Positions 56,300-64,000 of a DNA stretch of 64,000 nt are shown in pieces. The notes beneath the pieces were generated by a model. The model was not told where the DNA came from. It saw only the letters and a list, made by a program, of their open reading frames with translations, and did not search any database. Where the stretch lies: the NCBI RefSeq assembly GCF_005405265.1, contig NZ_BJDS01000016.1:1-64000 (forward strand), read 5' to 3'. How positions within the stretch are numbered: the first letter of the stretch is position 1; each line of letters opens with the position of its first letter. This stretch comes from Enterococcus songbeiensis. GTDB taxonomy: Bacteria > Bacillota > Bacilli > Lactobacillales > Enterococcaceae. Made by a program: the position numbers and the translations under genes.

Positions 56300-56327
56300 A
56301 TTTTTGTACAGAGAGGAGCGTCACAAA

Positions 56328-57317
56328 ATGGTTACTATCAAAGATATCGCAAAAATTGCCGGCGTTTCTCACACGACCGTTTCACGAGCATTAAATAACA
56401 GTTCGTTGATTCGTCCCGAAACGAAAGAAAAAATACATAAAATCGCAGAGGAATTAAATTATGTGCCCAACGTCAATGCAAAAAGTTTGGTGACGCAGCG
56501 TTCCTTTATGATTGGGCTGTTTTTTTCCTCTCTGGAACATGGAACCAGTGATAGTTTTTTAGTAGAAGTTATTAAAGGCATCAATTCCGTTTTGCCGGAT
56601 CAATACAATCTTTCCGTCAAAGGGATCGATACCCTTAAAAATTTTGATTTTCTTTCACTGCAACGTTTTGACGGGGTCATCGTTATGAGCCAAACTGATC
56701 AAGATGATCAATTTATTACGGCACTGCAAACAGCCGCAATTCCGTTTGTCATTTTGAACCGTCAGGCAGACCCGAAAGATTTTGTTAGTGTCACCAGCAA
56801 CGATCGCCAAGGAGTCCTCCAAGGAATGGAGTATGCCATTGCTCGAGGAATTCGTGAAATTGGTTTTATCGAAGGCAAAAAAGGCTTTCGTTCCACCATT
56901 GAACGAAAAAAAGGCTATCTTGATAGTTTAGCGGCACACATGATTCCGTTTCGTCCAGAATGGGTTGCAGTCGGTGATTACAGTATCGAAAGCGGACGCA
57001 TCGCCTGCGAAAAGCTGCTGCAGCTTTCTCAAGTACCAAAATTAATTTTTTGCTCCAATGATGATATGGCCATCGGGGCTCTAAAAGCTTGCCATGCCCA
57101 TGGATTACATGTACCGGAGGATATTTCCTTGATGGGATTTGATGGGATTCCTTTTACCCACTACACCTCTCCGGCACTGACAACCATTCGCAAACCAGTG
57201 ATGAAAATCAGTCAGGCGGGCACTCAAGCGTTGTTGCATTTGATCCAAAAAGAAGTCGTTCAAGAAAAACAAATTTTGATTGACACCTCATTAGAAATAC
57301 GTGATTCCGTTATTTAG
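56328..57317 (+). CDS. LacI-family transcriptional regulator
   Basis: A 329-residue regulator with an N-terminal helix-turn-helix (TIKDIAKIAGVSHTTVSRALNN, residues 3-24) and a periplasmic-binding-protein-like effector domain (GFIEGKKGFRSTIERKKGY, FCSNDDMAIGALKACH, MGFDGI). Its place before uxaBAC suggests it senses a uronate or a keto-deoxy acid, as KdgR and ExuR do, but the ligand is inferred. The ATG at 56328 has GAGGAG upstream; the longer frame spans the promoter. Confidence 0.88.
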   Translation: MVTIKDIAKIAGVSHTTVSRALNNSSLIRPETKEKIHKIAEELNYVPNVNAKSLVTQRSFMIGLFFSSLEHGTSDSFLVEVIKGINSVLPDQYNLSVKGIDTLKNFDFLSLQRFDGVIVMSQTDQDDQFITALQTAAIPFVILNRQADPKDFVSVTSNDRQGVLQGMEYAIARGIREIGFIEGKKGFRSTIERKKGYLDSLAAHMIPFRPEWVAVGDYSIESGRIACEKLLQLSQVPKLIFCSNDDMAIGALKACHAHGLHVPEDISLMGFDGIPFTHYTSPALTTIRKPVMKISQAGTQALLHLIQKEVVQEKQILIDTSLEIRDSVI

Positions 57318-57341
57318 CCCCTTCGAACTTGGAAGGGGAAA
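57318..57341. repeat. Hairpin after the LacI-family gene
   Basis: CCCCTTC and GAAGGGG with a seven-base loop directly after the stop codon, but followed by A, not T, on the plus strand. Read-through into uxaB is possible. Confidence 0.5.
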
Positions 57342-57357
57342 AAATATAAATTTGATG

Positions 57358-57369
57358 TTAACGTGTGCA
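57358..57369 (+). promoter_or_regulatory. Candidate operator upstream of uxaB
   Basis: TTAACGTGTGCA, identical to the sequence in front of the LacI-family gene, 15 bases before the uxaB start codon. Confidence 0.45.
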
Positions 57370-57383
57370 GACAGGAGGAACTT

Positions 57384-58832
57384 ATGAAACAATTAAACAA
57401 GCAGTATCAAGAATTTACTTTTTATCCAGAAAAGGTCATTCAATTTGGTGAAGGCAACTTTATGCGGGGCTTTTTTGATTGGCAATTGCAGCAAATGAAC
57501 AAAGCCGGACACTTCAACGGGAGTGCCGTTGTGGTTCAGCCTATCAATCAGGGATTAGGTACTCTGCTGGAAAAACAAGACAATTTGTATACGGTCATTT
57601 TGGAAGGGCTTTTAGAAGGAGAAATTGTTAATACATCTGAGATTATTACCACCGTTAATCGGGTCATCAATCCTTACCAAGAATGGCAAGCTTATTTAGA
57701 TCTTGCGGAAAATGATGCATTGGAATTTATCGTTTCTAATACAACTGAAGCGGGAATTGCTTTTGACGAAACCGATCAGTTGACGGATCAGCCGCCAAAA
57801 AGTTTCCCGGCAAAATTAACTGCCCTGCTTTTCCGCCGCTACCAGTTAGGAAAAAAAGGGTTTACGATTATTCCTTGCGAGTTGATCAACCGTAACGGAG
57901 AAAAATTACGACAAATCATTCAACAATATATCGCTTTGTGGGAGTTGGAAAAAGATTTTTCTGAATGGTTGGAAAATGAAAATACTTTTTGCTGCAGCTT
58001 AGTGGATCGAATCGTTCCCGGTTATCCTCGTGATCGAGCGGCAGAATTAAATGCACAGCATGGCTACGAAGACCAGCTGATGGTCAAAGCAGAACCCTTT
58101 TTGTTATGGGTAATCGAAGGTCCTGCCTCCTTAAAGGAATCCCTGCCATTAGCTAAGGCGGGCTTAAATGTTGTCGTTACGGAAGACATGACGCCTTATC
58201 GGGAAAGAAAAGTCCATTTGCTGAACGGTCCTCACACTGCAATGGTGCCTCTTGGGTTATTGGCAGGTTTGGAAACCGTTGAAGAAGTGATGCAGGATGC
58301 TGATTTCTCCGTTTTTATCGATCAGCTTTTTGACACACAACTGATTCCAATGTTGGATTTACCTAAAGAAGAATTGGAAGTTTATGCAGCACAAATCAAA
58401 GAACGCTTTAAAAATCCTTTTGTCCGTCATGAACTGACTTCAATTGCGTTAAACAGCGTTTCAAAATTTACTGCACGACTGTTGCCAATCCTGCTTCGTT
58501 ACCAAAAACAAACACAAACCTTGCCAACTGGAATCGTGGCGGCTTTAAGCGCCCTGTTCGTTTGCTACCGAGGAGATGGTCCAAAGCCTCAAGACGATGC
58601 CCATGTTTTAGCATTGTTTAAACAGGCCTTTAGTGAAGCCTCCGATCCAGTCGAATTTTTATTGCAGCAATCTGATTTATGGCAGCAGGATTTAAGCCAA
58701 GTTCCTGCATTGTCTGAAACGATTCGTCAAATGATGACCGTCATTGATACTTCCGGCAGTCGAGTTTTAGTTCAGGAATTAAATAAAAATGTAGGAGAAA
58801 ACGTATGGAAACAACCTCAGTTTCAACATTAA
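57384..58832 (+). CDS. uxaB: Tagaturonate reductase (altronate oxidoreductase)
   Basis: A 482-residue polyol/mannonate dehydrogenase-family enzyme that reduces tagaturonate to altronate with NADH. The N-terminal IQFGEGNFMRGFFDWQ and TIIPCELINRNG blocks and the LVDRIVPG motif fit UxaB. AGGAGG precedes the ATG at 57384. The gene overlaps uxaA by 28 bases. Confidence 0.94.
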   Translation: MKQLNKQYQEFTFYPEKVIQFGEGNFMRGFFDWQLQQMNKAGHFNGSAVVVQPINQGLGTLLEKQDNLYTVILEGLLEGEIVNTSEIITTVNRVINPYQEWQAYLDLAENDALEFIVSNTTEAGIAFDETDQLTDQPPKSFPAKLTALLFRRYQLGKKGFTIIPCELINRNGEKLRQIIQQYIALWELEKDFSEWLENENTFCCSLVDRIVPGYPRDRAAELNAQHGYEDQLMVKAEPFLLWVIEGPASLKESLPLAKAGLNVVVTEDMTPYRERKVHLLNGPHTAMVPLGLLAGLETVEEVMQDADFSVFIDQLFDTQLIPMLDLPKEELEVYAAQIKERFKNPFVRHELTSIALNSVSKFTARLLPILLRYQKQTQTLPTGIVAALSALFVCYRGDGPKPQDDAHVLALFKQAFSEASDPVEFLLQQSDLWQQDLSQVPALSETIRQMMTVIDTSGSRVLVQELNKNVGENVWKQPQFQH

Positions 58833-60325
58833 CCCAAAAAGCCGATCTGCTAAAACTGCATGATCGGGACAATGTGGCCGTTGCTTTACATCCCATCGAA
58901 AAAGGCAGCGAAATGACCATCAATCAACAGACTCTCATTGCCAACCAAGATATCCCTCAAGGGCATAAAATCGCACTAAATGTCATCCAGCCCAATGAAA
59001 ATATCGTAAAGTACGGCTACCCAATCGGGCACGCCACGGAATTAATCCAACAAGGCGATTGGTTGCATACTCACAATGTTAAAACCAATCTTTCCGGTGA
59101 GCTGGACTATTACTATGAACCAGATTTGCATCCAACTACCTATCCCAAAAAAAATTTAACCTTTAAAGGGTATCGGCGGGCAAATGGAAAAGTTGGTATT
59201 CGTAATGATTTGCTGATTGTTCCCACTGTTGGCTGTATCAATGGCATGGCAGAATTGATTTTGCAGGAATTCAAACGGCGGCATTCGGATTTTGGTCCAT
59301 TTGATAATCTGACAATTTTAAAACACCCCTATGGCTGTTCCCAACTTGGACAGGACCATCAAAATACCCGGACTGTTTTGATTGATGCCGTGAAGCACCC
59401 TAACGCCGGCGCTGTTTTAGTGTTTGGTTTGGGCTGTGAAAACAATACGATTCCTGAATTTAAGAAAAAATTAGGCGCTTTTGATCCTGCCCGTGTAAAA
59501 TTTTTAGTCGCCCAAGAAGTCGAAGATGAAATTGAAGCCGGTGTGGTGTTATTAGAAGAATTATTACTGGCTTGCAGTGACGATCACCGAGAAGAAATTT
59601 CTTTAAGTGAATTGAATGTCGGCTTAAAATGCGGCGGTTCTGACGGCTTCTCTGGAATCACCGCCAATCCGTTGCTGGGAGCTTTTTCTGATTTTCTAGT
59701 GACACAAGGCGGCAGTACCGTCTTGACGGAAGTACCGGAAATGTTTGGTGCTGAGCAAGTCTTAATGGCTCGAGCAGAAAACCAAGAAGTTTTTGATCAG
59801 ATTGTTCATTTGATTAACGACTTTAAGAGCTATTTTCTTTCTTATGGCGAACCTGTTTACGAAAATCCGTCACCAGGAAACAAAGCTGGGGGAATCACGA
59901 CATTGGAAGATAAATCGCTGGGCTGTACGCAAAAATCCGGTACTTCCGCTGTTGTGGATGTTCTGCATTATGGCGACAAAATTAAAAAAAGCGGCTTAAG
60001 TTTATTGGAAGGTCCCGGCAATGATTTGGTTGCGGCTTCCGCTTTGGCTTCTGCCGACTGTCATCTTGTTTTGTTTACCACGGGTCGGGGCACTCCTTTT
60101 GGTGCCTATGTCCCAACGATGAAAATCGCCACCAACACCGATATTTATCAACGTAAAACCCATTGGATGGACTTCAATGCTGGTCAGCTTTTGGAAAAAC
60201 CGATGACTGAAGTTTTAGATGACTTTATCGCAAAAATCATTGCGGTAGCCAGTGGCGAAACTACCCGAAACGAAGAGAATGATGTCCGGGAAGTCGCAAT
60301 TTTCAAAAACGGCGTTACCTTATAA
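58805..60325 (+). CDS. uxaA: Altronate dehydratase
   Basis: A 506-residue UxaA/GarD-family lyase that dehydrates altronate to 2-keto-3-deoxygluconate. The N-terminal SAF-like domain includes HDRDNVAVALHPI; the catalytic part includes GYRRANGKVGIRN, HPYGCSQLGQDH, LKCGGSDGFSGITANP and GRGTPFG. TAGGAG precedes the ATG inside uxaB. The following kinase/aldolase steps are not in the window. Confidence 0.95.
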   Translation: METTSVSTLTQKADLLKLHDRDNVAVALHPIEKGSEMTINQQTLIANQDIPQGHKIALNVIQPNENIVKYGYPIGHATELIQQGDWLHTHNVKTNLSGELDYYYEPDLHPTTYPKKNLTFKGYRRANGKVGIRNDLLIVPTVGCINGMAELILQEFKRRHSDFGPFDNLTILKHPYGCSQLGQDHQNTRTVLIDAVKHPNAGAVLVFGLGCENNTIPEFKKKLGAFDPARVKFLVAQEVEDEIEAGVVLLEELLLACSDDHREEISLSELNVGLKCGGSDGFSGITANPLLGAFSDFLVTQGGSTVLTEVPEMFGAEQVLMARAENQEVFDQIVHLINDFKSYFLSYGEPVYENPSPGNKAGGITTLEDKSLGCTQKSGTSAVVDVLHYGDKIKKSGLSLLEGPGNDLVAASALASADCHLVLFTTGRGTPFGAYVPTMKIATNTDIYQRKTHWMDFNAGQLLEKPMTEVLDDFIAKIIAVASGETTRNEENDVREVAIFKNGVTL

Positions 60326-60407
60326 TCACCAACTGGCTTCCCCCAGTCCTACATTTTCACAGACAAAAAAATAGTCCGACTATTTTTATCAGAAAGAAGG
60401 AAAAAAC

Positions 60408-61796
60408 ATGTTTTTAGCAGATGATTTTTTATTAAGTACCGATTGGGCAAAGAAATTGTTTCACGATCACGCAAAAAAAATGCCGATCATTGATTACCAT
60501 TGCCATTTAGAACCAAAAGAAATTTATGAAAACCAAAATTTCAAAAATCTGACAGAAGCCTGGCTTGGTGGCGATCACTACAAATGGCGGCTCATGCGGG
60601 CTTGCGGCGTCAGCGAACACTTAATCACCGGTAACGCCACCGATTACGAAAAATTCATGGCGTGGTGTCAAACCGTGCCAAAAATTATCGGCAATCCTCT
60701 GTACAGTTGGACCCACTTGGAGCTGAAACGCTTTTTTGGAATCGATTTGCTGGTCAATGAAAAAAATGCCCCGGAAATTTGGGAAAAGGCCAATGAACAA
60801 CTGGCATCCCCTGCCTTTCGACGTCGCAACATCATCGCCAACAGTCAGGTAAAAATCGTTTGTACCACAGATGATCCCGTTGACGATCTAGTTTTTCATA
60901 AAAAGCTGGCTGAAGAAGAAAATCGTTTCACGGTTTTACCGACCTTCCGACCAGATAAAGCCTTAAATATCACCAAACCAGATTTTGCTGAGTATATTCA
61001 ACGATTAGCCGATGTTTGTGCTGCCGAAATCACAACCTTTAGTGAACTAATCACTTGCTTAATTAAACGAATCGATTATTTTCACGAATTTGGCTGTCGG
61101 TTGTCGGATCATGCGTTGGACGTGCTGACTTATCAGCAGGCAGATGAAGACACGTTGACAAAAATTTTGCAAAAAGCTTTGAGACACAAACAATTAACGC
61201 CGGAAGAAGAAGCTTGTTATCGGACAGAAACGCTGGTTCGTCTATTCCAAGCCTACCATCAACATGGTTGGACCATGCAACTACATATTCATGCGTACCG
61301 TAATTGCAATACAGCGATGCTTGCCCAATTAGGGCCGGATACCGGTTATGATGGCATCAACGATCTTTCCCTAACCATTCCGTTGCAAAAATTATTGGAC
61401 CGTGCGGAACAGACAGATCAATTGCCACAAACGATTTTGTATTCCTTAAATCCAAATGATTACCCTGTACTGGTGGCATTAATGGGCTGCTTCCAAAAAG
61501 AAACTGCCGGCAAACTGCAGCTGGGCTCCGGCTGGTGGTACAATGACACCAGAGCTGGTATGCGGGACCAATTGACCCAATTTGCTGATGGCAGTGCGCT
61601 ACAAAACTTTGTAGGTATGCTGACAGACTCCCGTAGTTTTCTTTCCTATACCCGTCATGAATATTTCCGTCGGGTCCTTTGTGAATTTATCGGTGAAATC
61701 GTCACTCGTGGTGAAGCACCGGAAGATGAAGAACTTTTAGGAAACTTAGTGGAAGCCATCAGTTACCACAACGCTGCCAACTACTTTCATTTTTAA
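60408..61796 (+). CDS. uxaC: Glucuronate/galacturonate isomerase
   Basis: A 462-residue UxaC, which isomerises galacturonate to tagaturonate and glucuronate to fructuronate. The metal-binding motif HCHLEP-like DYHCHLEPKEIYEN is at the N-terminus; the later MQLHIHAYRNCN and TDSRSFLSYTRHEYFRR blocks are typical. AAGGAA precedes the ATG. It is the third gene of the uxaBAC operon. Confidence 0.95.
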   Translation: MFLADDFLLSTDWAKKLFHDHAKKMPIIDYHCHLEPKEIYENQNFKNLTEAWLGGDHYKWRLMRACGVSEHLITGNATDYEKFMAWCQTVPKIIGNPLYSWTHLELKRFFGIDLLVNEKNAPEIWEKANEQLASPAFRRRNIIANSQVKIVCTTDDPVDDLVFHKKLAEEENRFTVLPTFRPDKALNITKPDFAEYIQRLADVCAAEITTFSELITCLIKRIDYFHEFGCRLSDHALDVLTYQQADEDTLTKILQKALRHKQLTPEEEACYRTETLVRLFQAYHQHGWTMQLHIHAYRNCNTAMLAQLGPDTGYDGINDLSLTIPLQKLLDRAEQTDQLPQTILYSLNPNDYPVLVALMGCFQKETAGKLQLGSGWWYNDTRAGMRDQLTQFADGSALQNFVGMLTDSRSFLSYTRHEYFRRVLCEFIGEIVTRGEAPEDEELLGNLVEAISYHNAANYFHF

Positions 61797-61813
61797 TCGA
61801 AGAAGGCGAAGCA

Positions 61814-62527
61814 ATGAAATTGTTTATTGACCACTTAGAAAAAGACCCAAGCTTTCAAAAGCCCAAAGAAACCAGTTTGCATTTGTGCTACCACGACGAA
61901 GAAAAACGCAACTGTCTGTTGATTTTCCCCGGTGGTGGTTACGAGCATCTTGCAATCAAAAAAGAAGGCACCACCATTAGTAAATGGGGACAAACGCAGG
62001 AATGGCATACCGCAATCTTGACCTATCAGCTTGATCCTTTCATTCCCAGCCACGTAGTAGAGGAAGTGGCTGATGTGATGGCACAATTACGTACTGATCC
62101 AAAAATCGACAAGATTGTCGCCGTTGGCTTTTCTGCCGGCGGCCATCTTGCTGGTCTCATAGGAATGATTGGAGAGAAAAAACCTGATGGACTGCTTTTG
62201 GCCTATCCGGTTACCTTTGTCAACGGCTCTTTTGCCCACGAAGGAAGTGCCCGGCAATTTTATGGTGATCCTCTGATGAAAAAAGATTACTCCTTGAATC
62301 AGTTAGTTACCTCAAAGACGCCCCCTTGCTTTATTTGGCACACGGTCACCGACCAAGCCGTTCCAGTAGAAAACAGTTTGTCTCTTGCCACTGCGTTAAG
62401 CAACCACAACATTTCTTACGAGCTGCATTTATTTCCAACCGGTCCCCATGGATTAGGGATGGATGATCCTACCCACCCTTCCTATCAATGGGTACATCTA
62501 GCCGAAACATGGCTGCGACAATTCTAG
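61814..62527 (+). CDS. Alpha/beta hydrolase, probable acetyl esterase
   Basis: A 237-residue esterase of the alpha/beta hydrolase (COG0657-like) type. It has the oxyanion block FPGGGYEHLA, nucleophile Ser107 in GFSAGGH, an acid in TDQAVP and His in GPHGLG. It is cytoplasmic by lack of a signal. Placed 17 bases after uxaC, it probably deacetylates sugar-derived intermediates from pectin or hemicellulose. Confidence 0.85.
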   Translation: MKLFIDHLEKDPSFQKPKETSLHLCYHDEEKRNCLLIFPGGGYEHLAIKKEGTTISKWGQTQEWHTAILTYQLDPFIPSHVVEEVADVMAQLRTDPKIDKIVAVGFSAGGHLAGLIGMIGEKKPDGLLLAYPVTFVNGSFAHEGSARQFYGDPLMKKDYSLNQLVTSKTPPCFIWHTVTDQAVPVENSLSLATALSNHNISYELHLFPTGPHGLGMDDPTHPSYQWVHLAETWLRQF

Positions 62528-62560
62528 TCTTTTCTTAAAACATTTTCTAGGGAGGAACCC

Positions 62561-63256
62561 ATGACTCAAATTTTTATTGCTGGTGATTCCACCGCAGCAC
62601 AAAAAATCCCCGAAAAGCGACCGGAAACCGGTTGGGGAGAAAAACTGGGCGATTTTTTCACCTCTGAAATAACTATCAAAAACCATGCCCAAAACGGACG
62701 GAGTACCAAATCATTTCTTGCTGAAGGACGCTTGAAAACCATTGAAAAAGAAATTCAGACAGGTGACTATCTCTTGATTCAATTTGGACATAATGATCAA
62801 AAAGAGGATCCCACTCGAGGAACGAACCCTTTCGATACGTATCAGAAAAATTTACAGCTTTTTGCCGATGTTACCCGAAAAAAACGGGCAACACCGATTT
62901 TTTTGACTTCGATTACCCGCCGAATGTATCTGCCAAATGGCACACTTGATCCACTGACACTTGGTGATTACCCGGAAGCCATGAAACAACTAGCGCTGGA
63001 ACAAAGAATTTTATTGTTGGATCTTTTTACTAAATCTCAAGAAAGTCTCCGGCAAAAAAAACAAGATGAAACAAAGAAACTTTATCTTCACGGTACACCT
63101 GGTGAATTTTCAACTTATCCAGAAGGTGTTCAGGACAATACCCATTTAAACGAAGCCGGAGCAGAATGGATTGCTCAGTTGGTGGTCGATGAGTTACAAA
63201 AAACGGATTGTCCCTTAAAAGAAAGTCTAAAAAGGAGAAGCCATGTCTACATTTAA
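62561..63256 (+). CDS. Rhamnogalacturonan acetylesterase-like SGNH hydrolase (CE12, RhgT/YesT-type)
   Basis: A 231-residue SGNH esterase that removes acetyl groups from rhamnogalacturonan. The blocks are GDSTAA with Ser10, FGHNDQK and DNTHLNEAG with Asp192 and His195. No signal peptide. GGGAGG precedes the ATG. Its 3' end overlaps the next gene by 14 bases. Confidence 0.9.
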   Translation: MTQIFIAGDSTAAQKIPEKRPETGWGEKLGDFFTSEITIKNHAQNGRSTKSFLAEGRLKTIEKEIQTGDYLLIQFGHNDQKEDPTRGTNPFDTYQKNLQLFADVTRKKRATPIFLTSITRRMYLPNGTLDPLTLGDYPEAMKQLALEQRILLLDLFTKSQESLRQKKQDETKKLYLHGTPGEFSTYPEGVQDNTHLNEAGAEWIAQLVVDELQKTDCPLKESLKRRSHVYI

Positions 63257-64000
63257 TCTGGGGATTCGTGCCCATGATCTTGTTGCATCAACCCCTGCGG
63301 AACTGGTCACTAAATTAAAAACGTATCAACTAAAAAATATCCACTTTGCCCCAAAGAAATCCTTTCCCAATTTAGTGCCTGATTTATCCAAACTTACCGA
63401 AGAAACTGCCCGCTTTTTAGGAGATACCTTTGCACAAGAAGAAGTCAAACTTTCCGTTTTAGGCTGTTACGTCAATATTTCTTCCCGTGATAAAAAAATT
63501 CGGCAACAGGCAGTTGACCAATTCAAGCACCACCTGCAATTGGCAGCAGCCTTTCATGCACCTTTGGTTGGGACAGAAACCGGTAGTGTCACACAAGGCT
63601 ATACTGTAGAAAATTTTACCGAAGAAGCCTACGTTGCTGCTCGAGAATCTGTGATTGAAATGGTCAAAACGGCAGAAAATCTCCAAGTGATGGTGGGAAT
63701 CGAAGCCGGACTAAACCATCCATTATACACCAGTCAATTAGCAAAACGCTTAGTGGAGGAAGTGCAATCTCCCAACCTGCGAATCATTTTCGATCCGGCT
63801 AATTTGATGCGTCCAGATAATTACTTGCAACAGGAACGGGTGATTGCCGAGGCATTGGAAGATTTACAGGATGTCATCGAAGTTGTCCACTTAAAAGATT
63901 TTCAAGCCATAGACAATAAAATCAAGATTGTACCAGTGGGAACCGGGCGCATGGATTATACAGAAGTCCTGCGGTTTTTAAAACATCAGCGTCCTGCTAT
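63243..64000 (+). CDS. Sugar phosphate isomerase/epimerase-like TIM-barrel protein (partial)
   Basis: Open from ATG at 63243 to the window end, 252 codons so far. It reads as an AP endonuclease 2/IolE-type TIM barrel: AGLNHPLYT, IIFDPANLM and VVHLKDF, where Glu, Asp and His would bind a divalent metal. AAGGAG precedes the ATG inside the acetylesterase gene. Likely an epimerase or isomerase acting on a uronate or related sugar; the substrate cannot be read. The C-terminus lies beyond the window. Confidence 0.82.
   Translation, partial: MSTFNLGIRAHDLVASTPAELVTKLKTYQLKNIHFAPKKSFPNLVPDLSKLTEETARFLGDTFAQEEVKLSVLGCYVNISSRDKKIRQQAVDQFKHHLQLAAAFHAPLVGTETGSVTQGYTVENFTEEAYVAARESVIEMVKTAENLQVMVGIEAGLNHPLYTSQLAKRLVEEVQSPNLRIIFDPANLMRPDNYLQQERVIAEALEDLQDVIEVVHLKDFQAIDNKIKIVPVGTGRMDYTEVLRFLKHQRPA

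Noticed and set aside
57318-57341. Intrinsic terminator after the LacI-family gene
   Set aside because: The hairpin is good but is followed by A rather than T on the plus strand; I list it only as a hairpin.

Overview
The window looks like chromosome of a low-GC Gram-positive lactic acid bacterium, most likely an Enterococcus. The signs are a class III fructose-1,6-bisphosphatase, phosphoketolase, strong AGGAGG ribosome binding sites, several GTG/TTG starts, cre-like sites, an Lsa-type ABC-F protein and an AAC(6')-Ii-like acetyltransferase. No tRNA, rRNA, CRISPR array, prophage or intact insertion sequence is visible.

Layout. 1-10 kb is housekeeping: a VOC protein, fbp, a Cys-less rhodanese, a GutA-like/AI-2E pair, a lactonase operon and an Lsa-family ABC-F gene behind an attenuator-like leader. 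10-16.7 kb has a P-type ATPase under a yybP-ykoY (Mn2+) riboswitch, metG and a NrtR-like Nudix protein. 16.7-24.4 kb is an opp oligopeptide transporter locus whose last gene is a truncated TnpB homologue without RuvC catalytic residues (a TldR-type RNA-guided repressor). A guide-RNA-like segment follows it, and its candidate guide start matches a site inside the oppA promoter. 24.5-31.6 kb has aac(6'), rlmN, a Bce/Mac-like ABC pair and ftsK. 31.7-34.3 kb is an amino-acid ABC transporter under a partially doubled T-box. 34.3-38.8 kb has a YbaK-type deacylase, a FocA-type channel and kup, preceded by five tandem copies of a ~104-nt structured element. 38.8-43.1 kb has phosphoketolase, the shared sugar-ABC ATPase msmK and an unknown gene with a cre-like site.

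43.1-64 kb is a pectin/rhamnogalacturonan utilization locus. A lipoprotein, two divergently transcribed permeases and probably MsmK would import oligosaccharides. Enzymes without signal peptides (GH105, GH28, CE8 pectin esterase, GH43, alpha/beta esterases, CE12-type acetylesterase) would deesterify and cut them in the cytoplasm. UxaC, UxaB and UxaA convert galacturonate to 2-keto-3-deoxygluconate. Candidate regulators are a membrane-anchored AraC-type protein, a LacI-family protein (a 12-bp motif is shared by its own and the uxaB upstream regions) and CcpA.

The most notable items are the exapted dead TnpB next to oppF with its candidate guide RNA and target, the tandem structured leader of kup, the attenuator in front of the ABC-F gene, the Mn2+ riboswitch on an ATPase that would otherwise be called a calcium pump, and the partially doubled T-box. 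All starts, folds and targets come from reading the sequence; no searches or folding programs were run.
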